From NCBI GenBank assembly GCA_026874595.1, contig CM049313.1, positions 62,685,659 to 62,749,658 of the forward strand: a stretch of DNA of 64,000 bases, given 5' to 3'. This document shows, piece after piece, positions 1 to 13,496 of the stretch; position 1 is the first letter of the stretch; every line of letters begins with the position of its first letter. The position numbers and the translations under genes were made by a program. The notes below the pieces were generated by a model. That model saw only the letters and a list, made by a program, of their open reading frames with translations, did no database searches and had not been told where the DNA came from. Source of the DNA: Sipunculus nudus (taxonomy: Eukaryota; Annelida; Sipuncula; Golfingiida; Sipunculidae).

Positions 1-954
1 TTTTGTGCCTCCCCCCTACCCCCCCCCCCCATGTAACAAACACGCAGGTATAAACAAAATGGATAGCCTTTGCAACGTGGGAACGGCACTTTTTTATGAA
101 AGTTCTAAAGAATCAACTTAATATTTAAACGTCGGGTAACAAAATAGGCCCTTCATGGCCATAGACACAGCGCTATGTCGGTTTGACTTTGACTGATAAG
201 CGTATAACGTGCATTTTCATGTTAATCGTGTCCCACAACGTGAGCCGTCATATATGATTGCTTAATTGTATCCGCCAAAACAGAGTTGACAAGTAGTAAC
301 AAAAAACAATAATCCAGTCACTGGAATTCCATAAATCATTTGAAGTCTGTGATGCACTTTGAATGAATGTGTTGAATTGTCACAATTCTTATTTCGTGGT
401 GAAAAAGACGGTGATCGTGGATTGTTTGGAGCAAAGTGCACATTGTGGCTTTGCATTTGCTTTTAGAAAGATTAGAAACACCATTTCGACAGTATGAATC
501 GTTATGAAACAACTGTTAAATAAACACTGCCCTGGTCTAGTGGGCATGTACCTGACTACCTATGATGGGCCAGAGGGGCATTTAGCGGTGTCATCTCATC
601 ACAGAGTATCAATTGGGTGAATGAGCAGGGCTTCCTTCCACTCTCGGTAGCCAAACAAACAAATATTAATTAATTAGCATAGGGCGATTTAGTCTGAAGT
701 GATCTCTGACTTGAGCTAGTGCAGGCATATTAATGTAATTAGTATGCATGCATTCCAAGCTAAATCTTGAGTCAAGTAGATTATAATCATTATTATGCAC
801 TGTTCACTTGTACACCTCTAAATTTGGTTCATTTGTTTTGATTGTTATTATTAAAATTTATGAATATTAATTATAATTAATAATTAATAAATAATTAAGA
901 GTTAATATTATATTAATAACTTAAAAAAACACTATAAAGAAGGCTTACAAAGTT
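1..954. other. Intergenic, no gene seen
   Basis: I see no coding region or RNA gene here. A C-rich run lies at about 10-30. An extremely AT-rich stretch (TAATTA-type words) lies at about 840-930. Confidence 0.5.
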
Positions 955-1101
955 GCTGTAAACTGCCCACTTTACAGAATTAAGAGGTGCCCACATTAGC
1001 TAAACACGATAAAGAGAATAAAAAACGGGACTGCCCATAAGTGCCCACTTTATTGAGGTGCCCACTTTAAAGAGGTGCCCACTAGGAGAGGTTCCACTGT
1101 A
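955..1101 (-). mobile_element. TACAG-ended MITE-like element
   Basis: Read on the minus strand the element begins TACAGTGGAACCTC and then repeats GTGGGCACCTC-type words several times. The same architecture (TACAG end, CCTC, then repeated GTGG words) occurs at 15063-15225. This layout is typical of short non-autonomous Tc1/mariner- or pogo-like elements. The family assignment is inference. The far end is poorly defined. Confidence 0.45.
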
Positions 1102-1548
1102 GTTGCTTGTCGACTACCCATATTCTAGTTATCGTTATGTTTGCCTGCAAGCAAGTATGCAGTCTTTAATACATGCACAATCCTGACGCGGTTTTATATG
1201 TGTCTAGACCACATACGGGTAATTGGGAAAGACAAAGCACATCGTTTCCATCTATACTTTGTCTGTTTGGGAACTTAAGATCGGGACAATGCTATCTGCT
1301 GCCCATAACGTGATAGATAAAAGCAGATAGCATGCTTCGAGAAAAGTATGATAAATTACCAGGAAAAAGAATCTTGGCCTGTGCCATGCATCAGTCGGAG
1401 AGGCTATACCTGTTGGCTTGTTGACAGCTTGTCAGACCGTTAAGATGTTAAGATCTCGGTGGTTTAGTTTAGGCGCCTAAGGTCATGACCGGTATGCGCA
1501 GGACAGAACATAAGGTAAGAATAATGTGTATTGCAAAAATTGAAGTTA

Positions 1549-1755
1549 AGGCCAAAAAATAAAAGGTAAGGTTCTCAGGCACCGCTCGCGTCAATTTTAA
1601 CCCGTGCTTTTGCCAAACAATTCTGTTATTTTCATATTTTTCACATGATCACATGACATTTCTATCGAAACATACCAAAAAGGGTAAAATGAAATATCGC
1701 CCGTCCGACCTGGTTTCTAAAAAAAAAGCCTGAGAACCATACCGTTTTTTGGCCT
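1549..1755. mobile_element. MITE-A copy 1 (internally deleted)
   Basis: The ends are inverted repeats. The left end reads AGGCCAAAAAATAAAAGGTA and runs on into GGTTCTCAGGCA. The right end is its complement (TGCCTGAGAACC ... TTTTTTGGCCT). The same ends and interior occur at 19948-20262, 40541-40842 and 41780-42041. This copy is about 207 bp against about 262-315 bp for the others. It lacks roughly 100 bp of interior present in the copies at 20 kb and 40 kb. It has no coding capacity. The superfamily is unknown. Confidence 0.75.
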
Positions 1756-3929
1756 AATTTTGAACAGATAAGCAGGGCGGGTCATATTTAAGACGGTATA
1801 CCAGTCTAAATAATTAGCGTCACGCACAACTGGCGTCACTGCGCAGACCCGACCTCACAAGAATAGGACTCTGCTGTTAAACCTCCCCTCTCATGGAGCC
1901 TGGATACAGAACTGTTTTGTACACGGTGTCAGAAATAAGCATATCAGCATGTAAGCGTAGACAGCGGGCTCTCTCTGAATTTGATGCATTCAAGCTTACT
2001 CGCAGGTCTCTGAGTTAACATAAGGTAGGAGGTCATAATTAATTCAGCCTGAAAAGCCCTATTAACCGCTGAATCAATAATACCAACGCTAGCATATGTT
2101 ATTTATATTTATTTCATCTGGGCGGATTTGCTCTCCAGTGTTTGCACATACATTGATTTAAAGGTCTTCTCCATGACAACGACCCACAGGCCAGGCAAAT
2201 GCCTATCTTGATTAGGAAGTTCTGTGAAAAAAATTGGGTGCTTGGGAACGTAAATATACACCTTTAACTTTGACTCAGCTCCGCTTTATTACCGGGTTGT
2301 TTAGTTGCCCGCTATGTAATCTAACAAGATGGAAAAATCCACGAAGTATCGTTTAGTATATTTATGAGGGAACCAATAACATAATGAATACCCGGGCCGG
2401 GTTGGGTAGGAATGCCCCCGCTATCGTGAGAAATGATTAAATTGTGTCTAATAACATATATTTCAAAATTGAATATAGATAGGATTTAATTACAACCATA
2501 TTTGACGTCTAGAAAAATAAGAAACATATATTGATACATATCGAGGTGATCTGATTTTAAACACCTCTCTCAATCAGAATAATATTCAGGAAATCCAGGA
2601 AAAAATTAGATTTTTGTTCCATGCTCAGGAATTTACTAATATTATTGAAAGGAAAAAATGAAAAATTAGTCCACACACACTTTGAAGGCAGCACCATCTC
2701 TTACACACTCTCTCAATGCAAACCACACTCTTATGAAAGTTCTTTTTTTTGAATGCTGCAATAAAATACGTGCTGTATTAAAATATAGTATTGTTGCCCA
2801 CTGAGTGAGGCACATGCCCCAATTAGGGTATATGTGTGTGCTTTGTTTGGAGGTGAGAAGGGGCATTATATATACCATGGAGGTACCGGTTGACGGATCC
2901 CCCTCCCAGGGTAAGGAAAATGCTTGTACTTATAGAAGTAAAAAAGAGGCGAAAATAAACAAATGTTATTTAAAATAAAAAAGGCTTAGATGGTCCATAC
3001 GGTTTACCAGCCAACATGATCGAAAACACTCTCTTTCCAAAACATTTCCATACTTTGAATTTCCTGAATAAAAAAAAATGTTATCTGATATAAATATCAG
3101 AAATAGAAACGCAAATTTCCTGTATGATATTAATGATAAATGTGGTTCTCGTGTTTAGTCACGCTATATTCATTTTTTCTGACGTCTTGTTTCTTGGATG
3201 TTATTTATTTTCTGGAATAAAAATACACTGTGTGAATAACAAAGGTTAATACTGCACATTTCTTGGGAACCCCTACAGTTTCGGCGGACTAAAATGTAAA
3301 ATGGGTACATTAGGATTCATGATTCTTTTTCAATGGAGATTCGATAGGATTAAATATACAATGAATGTATATTTCAAAGAATGAACGTGAATCTCATTTA
3401 TCGGATAAAATCCCCGTCACTGATATTGAATGAATTAAACATTTAGTGTTTCAAAAGTATTCGATTGGTTGTTATGATCACACCATATTTGACTGACCAA
3501 TCTCAGAGGTTACTGTCTCAGACCTTAACTTATGCAATTTATGTACAAAAATGGAACCGGATTAACGAGAAATAAATGAAACCCTTAAATACAATTTTCT
3601 TTTACAGAGGCCGACATATAAGAGAAAAAAGTTAAGCATAATGCATGCCATATATGTTGTAAACGTTGGGGTTAATAGGAATATGTTAAGGTTGAAGAGA
3701 CAAACAAATATTACAATCAAATTATAAATCATTGAGGACTGCGTTCAAGTGCCTACAGACGCGATCTTTAACCTAAGTAATAGCAGAAAAGAGCTGTCTA
3801 AGACAAAGTAGTCCCCTAATAAAAATATTGTAATGCTAGAAAGGTATGTCACCGGACCGAAAAGAGTTGTATTACTTGTAAGTAAATTGAAATCCTACAT
3901 ATGTTTGTATGAAAATAAAAATGTAAGAG
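1756..3929. other. Intergenic, no gene seen
   Basis: Only short ORFs on both strands, with no recognisable protein, RNA gene or repeat structure. Confidence 0.45.
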
Positions 3930-4243
3930 TAATTTAGGTTATGGAAAGTTCTTATAACGCCTCCGTGAAGGATGTAACAACTTGTTTATCAACAACTTGT
4001 TTGTAAACACAGCAGTATTGACAAAAGTAAAAACTTGTAACCAAAGATGGTAGGTTGATATGCGGAACTTGTTGCAAATAGCCATTTGCAAAGCTCTGGC
4101 TTATCAGATGCCTTTGTTGAATTTGTTTTATTTTGGCGGGCCCCCACATATCATAAACATTTTGGGATAAACATAACAAGCAGCCCGTGTGCGGTGATAT
4201 CCATGTTTTCTTGCCCATTTTTAGGTGATTAGGCCCCTTTGAC
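3930..4243 (-). mobile_element. MITE-B copy 1, truncated
   Basis: The reverse complement matches the repeats at 40493-41274 and 43416-43880. Shared blocks are the GGCCCAATCACCT-like start, the ATATCACCGCA and GGGGCCC words, CAACAAGGGCAT, the AACAAGTTCATACATCC block and the GGCGTTATAAG block. The terminal part seen in the other copies is missing here, so this copy is truncated. The ~110-residue minus-strand ORF across it lies within repeat sequence and is not a gene. Confidence 0.65.
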
Positions 4244-6949
4244 TTTATAAGTATGCGCGGGGCTCTCAAATAAAAAACAGCAACTAACGCCAATTGATGC
4301 TTAGTTTAACTAACAGACGTGTTTTTTCGTCAACAAACACCCGCAGTCTGTACTACTGGTCACCCATCCGTACCTAGGATTACCTTATATAAAACATGGG
4401 ATATTTCCAAGGTAAATCCTTATCAATCCTTATCGATATCCCCTGAATATAAAATGCCTCGCATATTACATATGTGCATTATGTATGTGCAAAAATCTGA
4501 ACTTTTGTATAGTTACATTTTACTCTTTGATATATTTTTATATATTTGATAGTTTCATATTCCTTTCTGAATACCCAACTTATCTGGAAAATCTACCTTA
4601 AAGAACTGGTCTGCTCTTTACATCAATTTCATTGATACTGTAACAGACCAGAAAAAAAATCTTATTTATATGCTTCATGTTACAACAATTCCAAACCCAG
4701 TGCGGTGTACCGTATTTATTACATGATACTCGCCAATACTATGATACTCAAGCCACCATGAAATAATCATTAACTAATAGACCGTTCGTAATTGCTTAAT
4801 CATCAAGTAATTTCTACACTCGTATGTGAAATTTTCACAATTAAAGATAAATGTACTACTGTCGACTTTACTATTCTTTTAATAATATCCAGAAAAATGT
4901 GTCGTGTGCATATGTATTCCTGCGTGTGGGGGGGGGGGGGGGGGGGGTGGGGATTTTTGTTGCTGTCTTTTATCCGCAAGATTCCATGATTGTAGCCTCG
5001 GACAAACACGTATCCTATTTTAACTTATTTTTAGTATGCTAAAACATAATATACAAATAATGTAAAACAAACTATGACCAAAGAATAAGACAAATATTTA
5101 TTCATCAAGATAGTTTTCGAATCTCATAAAATGTTCTTTATGCTATTGATATACAATTGGATCAGTAAATAAAGGAAATATCCGTGTATCCATTAAGTAC
5201 ATTAAGTACCTATGGGTGTATGAACAGATATATAGGCCATTAAACTGTAATAATCAAGTGCATTTGATTTCAAAACTGATTTGCTTCTCTACACTAACAG
5301 TGAAACAACAGTTATTTAAAGTACAGCAGCAGTCTGAGTCAACTGAACCTGTAAGCTGATCAATAAGACATGCGGCGGTTTAATGGATTCCACTCGTTTT
5401 AATGGCACTCAATCAATTTTTTTATCTGAGAGTTAACAATTGCATGTGCGACGCAAGTGTGTCAAGTTTGGTAAAGTAAATATACGCTGTATCTTGAGAA
5501 AGAGGAAGTTAAAAAGGTTAATTCAAACAAACAAAGGATGTCCTACATATTTCTGCTAGCACGTGGCTCATTGACCTCCGTCTGGGTATGTTTTTTTACT
5601 TATATTTTCAATTTTTTTTATTTACTCTCTGACCATGGCAATAAACAAGCATGCCAATAATCAGGTTTCTTGGCAGAAGTGCTTTTTCGTACAACAGTTA
5701 ATTCCTGTGACTTTGTCTGGTTAGGATAAAAGGTACAAAACAGTTTTTTTTCTGCACAGTGAATTTAAGCTCAACTTTGATCTTCCTTGTCCGTTTCACA
5801 CATAAAAATAGTTTTTATGAACTAATTTTTTCTTCCTTTTTAATCCATATAGCACATCCATACACATGGACAAGTTTGAACCTATCTTATTACATCGAAT
5901 AAATTATGCTGTGATATGGGAAACAGTACACACATATGTGTGCGTTCATGAGGGTTTTATACTTTTTTAATTTTTTTTGTTAAAATATGAGATATAACTA
6001 ATTAAATATAATATACGATTCTGTGATATGCGAATATGTGGGACTGATTGTATGCATGGTAGGCATGGTTGGCCCCGGAGTCTGACCACCACAATGCACC
6101 GGGGCTTTTACATTCAACAACGACATGAGTATAAAGTATGAAGAGGCCGATGTAGTCCGTTCAAGTGTGTTGGATAAGAATTGTTTCAAGGCAAATTACA
6201 TAAACACGGGTGTTTTTGTGATAAGGACTTAACGGAATAAGTAATAATTTGTAAGCGTGCGCATTTGGAATGTAAACAGGTGTTTTCTTTAAATGTAACA
6301 TCTCTTGATTTTAAAGTCTGCCAGTTGAGACAAGAAGTCCCAGCCGTCCCACACTGCCGACACAGAAGAGACATTTTCGATTTAAAACGATCTTTGGCGG
6401 AAGGATAAGCTGGCGTTTAAAAGCTCATATCACACATGAAAGTTGTTCTGAACCACAACATGCAAGTTCTTTTACATAAAAAATACATGTGTTTTAACCA
6501 ATTTTGTGAAACAATTTTCACAAAAGTGTTAGCTGCAGTTCCTGTCCAAATACTAAAATGACTAACGCATATTACTTGTAAGTAATTCAATGTGAGATCA
6601 CATGACAACTGTATTCTAGCTGGTCACCCTTTAATAGCATGCAAGTTAATGATAATGTGGACAAAGCTGAACGGATTAACAGGACGATATTAGTTAAGGC
6701 AGCATATTGAAACTAGCCATCGATGCAATGTCCCATTATGCTGTAATAATTCAATGGAACAGAAATTATAAAACAAGAAGAAACATATACTAGTAATTGT
6801 GACCACAGCCGACCGGGAGCAAAGTTTAAATGGCCACACACTGGGTAACATTGAGCAATGGCGTGACTTCTGACAGAGGTTACGTAACAAGGGCTCAAAT
6901 CGTTGCAAGGCCGGGGACAGTTTCCCGCTTAACATCAAATAACAATCCT
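4244..6949. other. Intergenic, no gene seen
   Basis: No gene recognised. A run of about 20 G lies at 4928-4947. The overlapping ORFs in three frames around it encode poly-Gly or poly-Pro and are artefacts of that run. Confidence 0.45.
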
Positions 6950-7372
6950 GTTTTACGAGAATACATTCCGAATATTACATTCGATGTTGGCAATGCATCC
7001 TTTTATATTCTTTACATTGGAAATATTACATTACATAACATTACATATTTTATAGAGCGCTCGACTAGTACGCATACATAAATACATATTCTGTGGCGCT
7101 TAACAAGAAAGACGATCTGAGTCCATTTTAAGCTACAAAAGCTTCTTGGAAAAGGTACGTCTGAATTTCGGTAGGCTGTCTATATTGCAAATATGCTCAG
7201 GTAGCATGTTCCAATGTTTTTGAGCGAAAACACTAAAGCTGTGATCTACAAATGTTCGAGCTTTTGTTCTTGGAATATTAAGAATACAGGTATTTCTGTT
7301 TGATCTTAGAGAGTACATTGGTTTGTTTTTTTTGCTGCAGGAGATTCTGCAAGTAGAGCGGAGCCTGCCCAT
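6950..7372 (-). mobile_element. 3' fragment of a non-LTR retrotransposon (CR1/RTE-like), antisense
   Basis: On the minus strand, 7372-7133 encodes 79 residues. It contains YSLRSNRN, then IPRTKARTFVDHSFSVFA, then WNMLPEHICNIDSLPKF. This is the conserved C-terminal end of many animal non-LTR reverse transcriptases (form RTxxxxGDxAFSVAAPxLWNxLPxxIR, then a short FK-type tail). Beyond the stop the sequence runs into an antisense ATTACATTACAT microsatellite at about 6975-7050. Such a tail is typical of elements ending in a short tandem motif. The rest of the RT and the endonuclease are absent, so this is a 5'-truncated dead copy. The CR1-versus-RTE choice is uncertain. Confidence 0.75.
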
Positions 7373-7429
7373 GTAGGCATTTGTGAACGATGGTTAAAAT
7401 TTTTAATACTAGTGGCCTATGGGCCATGA

Positions 7430-8520
7430 CGCTCAGCTGAATTCAAGGAATATTGAAAAATGAGAAAAATGACTGCCAGAGTGCCAAAAAATCATGAATT
7501 TTATAAAGAGTCCTTAGAAATGTCTGGTTTACGAGAAAAATCTCCAAGACGTATTGACATGCCAAATTTCAGATCAATATCTTGAACCATTTCTGAGATA
7601 TGAGCAATTTCCCCAAAAGCACATGTACGTATGGACGCCACAGGAAAACGATTGCAGATATGGCGCCACCAGTCTTGAGTACAAAATGGAGCAGGCCAAG
7701 ATCTATGGACATGCACAATTTCAGGCCAATACGGCACAACATTCCTAAGAAAAGAAAATTAATTTATTCTACAGAAAAAGGAAGGTGGGTGGTGCCACCT
7801 GTCGGGTTTATGAGAAAATTTTGGATGGACATGCAAAATTTCAGTTGAATACCTTGAACCACTCCTGAGATATGAGCAATTTTCACCCAAAGCAGATTTA
7901 CGGATGGATGCCACAGGAAAATGATTGCAGGTGGATGCACCAGTCTTGAGTACAAGATCGAGGAGTTCAAGATCAACGAATTTGGACAATTTCAGGCAAA
8001 TATGGGAAGTCACTCATGAGAAAAGGGCATTTATTTATTCTACAAAACCGAGTGGCGCAATCTTTCTGGTTTACCAGAAAACTTTCCAAGATGGATGGGC
8101 ATACCAAATTTCAGACCAATATCTTGAACCATTCCTGAGATATGAGCAATTTTTAACCAAAAGGAAATATACCGATAAATGCCACGCGAAAATGACTGCA
8201 GACGGCGCCACCAGTCTTGTTTATGAGATGTAGGTGTTGAGGATCTATGAACATGAACAATTTTAACCAAATACATTGAAGACGAACAGATGGCAAATGC
8301 ACAGATGGACACTACGCAAAAAGTAGTGTAGGTGGCGCCACCAGTCGCATTTAGTAGATAGAGAGATCCAAGATCTATGAACATACAAACTTTCAGCACA
8401 ATAAATTGAGCCACTCCTGAGATATTGGCTGTTATCTAAAAGACATCCAGATTCATACTGCACACAAAAGATTGCCGGTGGTACCATGTCTTTGTTAGGC
8501 ACAACAACATAGGTAAAAGA
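7430..8520. repeat. Degenerate ~271-bp tandem array
   Basis: The phrase GATTGCAG ... GGCGCCACCAGTCTTG recurs at about 7645, 7916 and 8187 (271-bp steps), with a further copy about 130 bp on, near 8316. Other parts of the unit recur in step: TTGAACCA(C/T)T(C/T)CTGAGATATGAGCAATTTT, TTTATTCTAC and ATCTATG(G/A)ACAT. Units are diverged. The overlapping ORFs on both strands are shadows of the array. It follows directly on the antisense LINE tail. Confidence 0.75.
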
Positions 8521-8584
8521 ACAACCATGCAAGGTTTTGTAAAGATCAGTCCAAGGGTCTCAGAGGAGTTCTCTTGAAACTAAC

Positions 8585-9520
8585 GCAGAGTTTTTGTATA
8601 ACAATTTTAATTATTCTGGGGGGTACTTATCGAGGAGGATATGGGTAACAGAGACCGTATTTCAGATTTCCTTAGAGACTTTTCATGGACCTCCTTTGAT
8701 GTCAAATTAGAAAATTCAAGGTCCAGCGGTTACGATTTGTGCCCTGTTAACAGATGACAGCTTTGAAGGTATCGAAAATTGAGAAAAACATTTTAAAATG
8801 AGAATAATAAACATGGTGCCACCAGTTTGCAGGAACTGATGGAACACCCCATTACCAATATTCATGCAAAGAATCATGGTGATCAATGCATTAGTTATTC
8901 AGATACTTGAGCTTTTGTATCAAATTTTTAATTATCCTGGGGGGTACTTACATGCCCCATAGCTCGGAGGATATGAGTAACAGAGACCTAATTTCATATT
9001 TCCACAGAGACTTTTCATGGACCTCCCTTGATGTCAAGTTAGAAGATGCCAGGTGTAGTAGTTGCGATTTATGCCCTGTTAACAGATGATAGCTTCTTTG
9101 AAGGTATCAAAAATAGAGAAAAAAATCGTAAAATTAGAAAAATACAGGTGGCGCCACCAGTTTGCAGGAACTGATGAAACACTCCATTATCAATATTCAT
9201 GCAAAGAATCGTGGTGATCCATGCATTAGTTATTCAGATACTCTGGGTTTTGTATCAAATTTTTAATTATTCTGAGGGGTACTTACAAGCCCCATAGCTC
9301 GCAGGTTATGGGTAACAGAGACCTAATTTCAGTCTCCAAGGAGATTTTTTATGGACCTCCCTGGATGTCAAGTAAGAAGATTCCAGGTCCAGAGGTTATG
9401 ATTTTATGCCCTGTTAACAGGTGATAACTTCTTTGAAGGTATCAAAAATAGAGAAAAAAGTCGTAAAAATTACAAAAATACAGGTAGCGCCAGCAATTTG
9501 CAGGAACTGACGGAACACTC
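8585..9520. repeat. ~325-bp tandem array, nearly 3 copies
   Basis: The unit begins near TCTGGGGGGTACTTA at about 8617, 8938 and 9272. It then carries AACAGAGACC, TTTTCATGGACCTCC, TGTCAA(A/G)TTAGAA, TGCCCTGTTAACAG, TTTGAAGGTATC and CCACCAGTTTGCAGGAACTGA. Spacing is about 321 and 334 bp, and the third unit is incomplete. The CCACCAGT word is shared with the preceding 271-bp array, so the two may have a common origin. No convincing coding frame. Confidence 0.8.
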
Positions 9521-12500
9521 GTTTCTTAAGCCCTCTGGCGTAAATTTTCTTCTTTTTTTTTACGCGAGTATACCTTGCTAGACATGTCAGGCGGTTATTT
9601 CTTATATTTTCAATTTCAATAAGTAAAATGAAACGTTATTCCATGCCTCTACAGACGTAGCGACAGTCAAAGAATCATGCTTAAGTTTTCAAATTTACCG
9701 GCAGGTTGCAGTAGCTATTCTAGGTATAGCCATCTACAACACAGTCAGCCAACCGACGACACTCATTCGCGTTAGCGGGTCTGAAGCAACAGCTTGAGTC
9801 GCCACAGGCATACCCACGTGAATCCTGGCATGGGCTTGCTTCGTTGCACTACCTCGGACTCGGGTGTCCATTTCAAGTTTATTTGAATAACCTGTTATAT
9901 TAATATCCACCATCATATGGCAGCCTACACTGGCCATATAAGACAGGTCTCGACAGGTCTGATAAGACTGGAACCTGTTAAAGGACAGTCGGCGCCATCT
10001 ATCCCTAACGAGCTGAACTGAAATTATTTTGCTGGTTTTGTTTTCAGTGGATCTGAAGAATATAGCCAGAGTAACTATAACTGTTCTCTAAATGGCAAAT
10101 GGCCGGCCTTTTTTCGCTTTTCATACGCTTCAGCTGTCTCGAAAACGCCTCTTATGTTTTGTAAACATTTGTGGTTCATCGATTCACCATTGTGCACCCA
10201 GTGAATGTTTACCCGGTTTCCCATTCGGAGACACCTGACAAAGCGTTGTATGCTAATATGTCTGCAACCTTGGTTAGAAGATTGGCTTACAAATAATAGG
10301 GTCAGGTAGAGTTTACACAAGTGTGTCAATAGAATATCAAAAATGCTGTTTCGTATCATAGCGAGGGCATTAACGCTGGACCCATTCACTGATGTAGATG
10401 ATCGGATATATATTTCACATTACATAATGCGCTTAAACGTATATATTATATATAAAATGTTAGACCCTGCTAAATACATCCGGAGGTTCCAAAAACTGGA
10501 GGTTTATTGCATATAAATGATAGAAAGCCTATTGGCGTATCGAATTACCAAGGACACAGCTAAACTTACAAGTAGCAACGGTATGGTTTCATTAGGAGTT
10601 TCTTTACACACGTGTCAAAGAATATTTTATTTGTTGTAGTAGGTCTATAACAGAGTGATGTGCATTTATGCTAGATCATTCGCTGGGTGACGCTGATCGG
10701 ATCTTTGAACATAACGTTGCACTTAAATGTATATGTTACTAACGTACAAGTGATCGGAATTGGTTTTCAAATCCTAATCAATGATTGAAAGGTAAAAACG
10801 ACCGATGATCGACTATTAATCGATTATTTTATGTACTTTATATATTACCTTGAAATCTGTTGTAGGCTAGTACCTAAAATATTGACACCAGTAAATAAAG
10901 TGACATGTACATCGGTATTCATAATGATACTATCAATCCACCCGCATCCAGATTCGGCTCGCAGTCGGACGATAGTTGGCTGCGCAGGGTTCCGCTTTGA
11001 TGCTGTTCGTCACTTGAGTTCGAATATCTCTTACAGGATTAGATCCTTTGCATGTTCATACATAATTTTTTTAATCCATTATGCAAAAACGCAATCGATT
11101 TAATCGATTTTGAAAGAAAACGACCAATCATCGAGTTAATCGATTACTGGGCACACCGCTAAGACTTACTACTGAATGAATCCCCCATCTACATTTGTGT
11201 GGCTGATAGGCGCGACCTTGACTTTAAGGATGAATCCCTGCACGTGTCCATTGCATTGTGCAACACCTGCAAACCACAGATCGATGTATTATAAAATGCC
11301 ACAAAGAGAAAAAAGGTTAATTTATATAGTAATAAACGAGAGAAAATGTAATTTATTGTAAAATTTGCACCCAAGAGATTAAAATACTACAGTAACAGGC
11401 TAGCAATAACCCCCGGACGGCTTGAACTGAGCGATAACAGACAGTATGATATTGTCCTGTCGAGACTATGTAAATTAGATCCTTTGAGGTTAAGCGTACT
11501 CTTACCAAATGGCATTTTTATTATAATCATCCCTTTTGTAGCAAACACAAGTTGAAGGAATAAATAAAAAAAAAGAAAAATATTATCCACTAGTAGGGAC
11601 CTAAAGAATCTCCTAAAATGTTATCTCAAATACTTATATGGAAATATCATAAACCCCTCCTAGAAGCTTCCCATCAGCATTGCATGGGTCCCCACTGCAT
11701 TTTTATCTCGTACATATCTCATCGACACTGTGCCCCTATAGGCACAGCTGGCTCGATATAAAACAAAACAGGGAGACTACTCGTATTATGTTAAACACAA
11801 AATAAATCTCCGCAATCTCTTTAACTGCCTTCACAGGGTGTGTTTCCTAACTAAAACGATTGGTCTTAGGGCTGCCAGACAGTCAGTAATAATAGATGCC
11901 ACTAAATTAATTGTAAAATAAAATGTAATGCCACGAACTTCTGTGCTGACAATAACACTGCTAAAACTGGATTTTGCGAGAACCATGGCATCAACTTTGC
12001 TGAAAATGTTTCTTTTAAGTCCATTACAATTTAGAGGCGGGTAAAGGATCTTAGATAAAAGAGAGGGGGGGGGGGCAACATCTTTGCACAGTAAAACAAG
12101 TGTGCCTGTGGTGAAAGTAGATTTTCTACATATCTCTCTCAGGCAGATACGGAAAAAAACGACGCTGCTTATCGGTATAAAGCGGGTAATATTCAATTTT
12201 CAAGATTAATCAGGTTGCAAAAGAGGGGGTGCACTCCACCTGCGTCACATCTAAATCCGTCCCTGCAAAATGCAAATGACGTTGAGAATTAATCATGCGA
12301 ACTGATGTTGTCTTTATTAGGCAAGGTAACCCGGTGTACTCTAATGATAATATTTGACCGAAGTACAAGGCCATATATGGAGCGATTCACGAGTGCATCC
12401 CTTAATACACGTACTTCAATATGTGCGCATGCCTTGAAGAAAAGGTTCTTATCATAACATTACTCAAGTCAAGAAGATTAAACAAACGATTTGAACTTTT

Positions 12501-12572
12501 TTCTTCCACATGCAGGCAAATGCCTAATCTTAAACTCATACAATAAATGTATGTATGTATGTATAAATATAT

Positions 12573-12633
<61 letters not shown>

Positions 12634-13496
12634 TAGTTGTCTTTTGTCAGCGAGAGCTTCAAATTCGCGATATTCGCTATGGGTAAAATATCGTGAAAAT
12701 AAAAAAAAAATCGTGAATGAGGGGAAAAATAATATTAACGATAATAGAATATTTTGTGTGTTACCTGTGAATAAAATATTGCTATTATAAACAACATCAT
12801 TTCTTCCAGATTATCTGCCAATAATGAAAGGATCGTTCTACTCATACGACTTATATTATTTAATGTAATCAATTCATATAATAATAAATAGACTGTATGG
12901 AGCTGATTGAATGGTGAGTTCGTGAAAAATGAGCCCTCTTGAAACAATGAAGAAATGAAAATTGCGAAAATTTAACCTAGGGAATAATAAGCAAACCACG
13001 GTGTTTACGTGACATACAACACCGCGCAGAGGTTAACTCTGTACCAGTACAAGGGCACATGAGGCTAACGTGCCATCCCGGCCTTGACAAGTGATTTACC
13101 AACCTGCGGACCGCCGAGTGCATTGACGTGGTCATGGTTGCAAAGTACTGTCCCTATGTGCGTGTATAGCTCATGGACAATAAAATAGCGTTAAAGTACT
13201 GGCATTCCTAAAATTCATTTCAACATATGAGCAAGCCTTTTCCTGTGTGATTTATGTATTCACGGTTTTTATGCAACCTTAAGACGCCGGCAGCCTTGGA
13301 TGTCCGAAATCATTGCAATGTACCGCACTTAACAAAGCACTCTCTGTATTTGCTAGTTGTACCCCAGTGGATGTTTTGCTTAGGACCAGGAAAGACGTGT
13401 TAATGCAAAGTTCTTCTTAAGATTTCTAAAGGTAAGTGTTCCATGTACTTTATATTTATATGTGTGTGTGTGCGTGTGTGTGTAAACATTTTGCTC
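9521..13496. other. Intergenic, unassigned ORFs only
   Basis: No recognised gene. The longest ORFs are 104 residues (10389-10075, minus) and 121 residues (12196-11831, minus). Neither resembles a family I know. The second crosses a G-run at 12066-12076 that reads as prolines. Neither has a visible promoter or splice context. A weak possibility is that either is an exon of a diverged gene. Confidence 0.35.
12579..12629. repeat. (TA)n microsatellite
   Basis: About 25 uninterrupted TA units follow a short TATG repeat (12547-12564). Confidence 0.95.

Noticed and set aside
4792-5042. Overlapping Gly- and Pro-rich ORFs
   Set aside because: They exist only because a 20-base G run is read in several frames.
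11831-12196. 121-codon minus-strand ORF as a gene
   Set aside because: No recognisable family and it crosses a poly-G run; kept only as an unassigned ORF.
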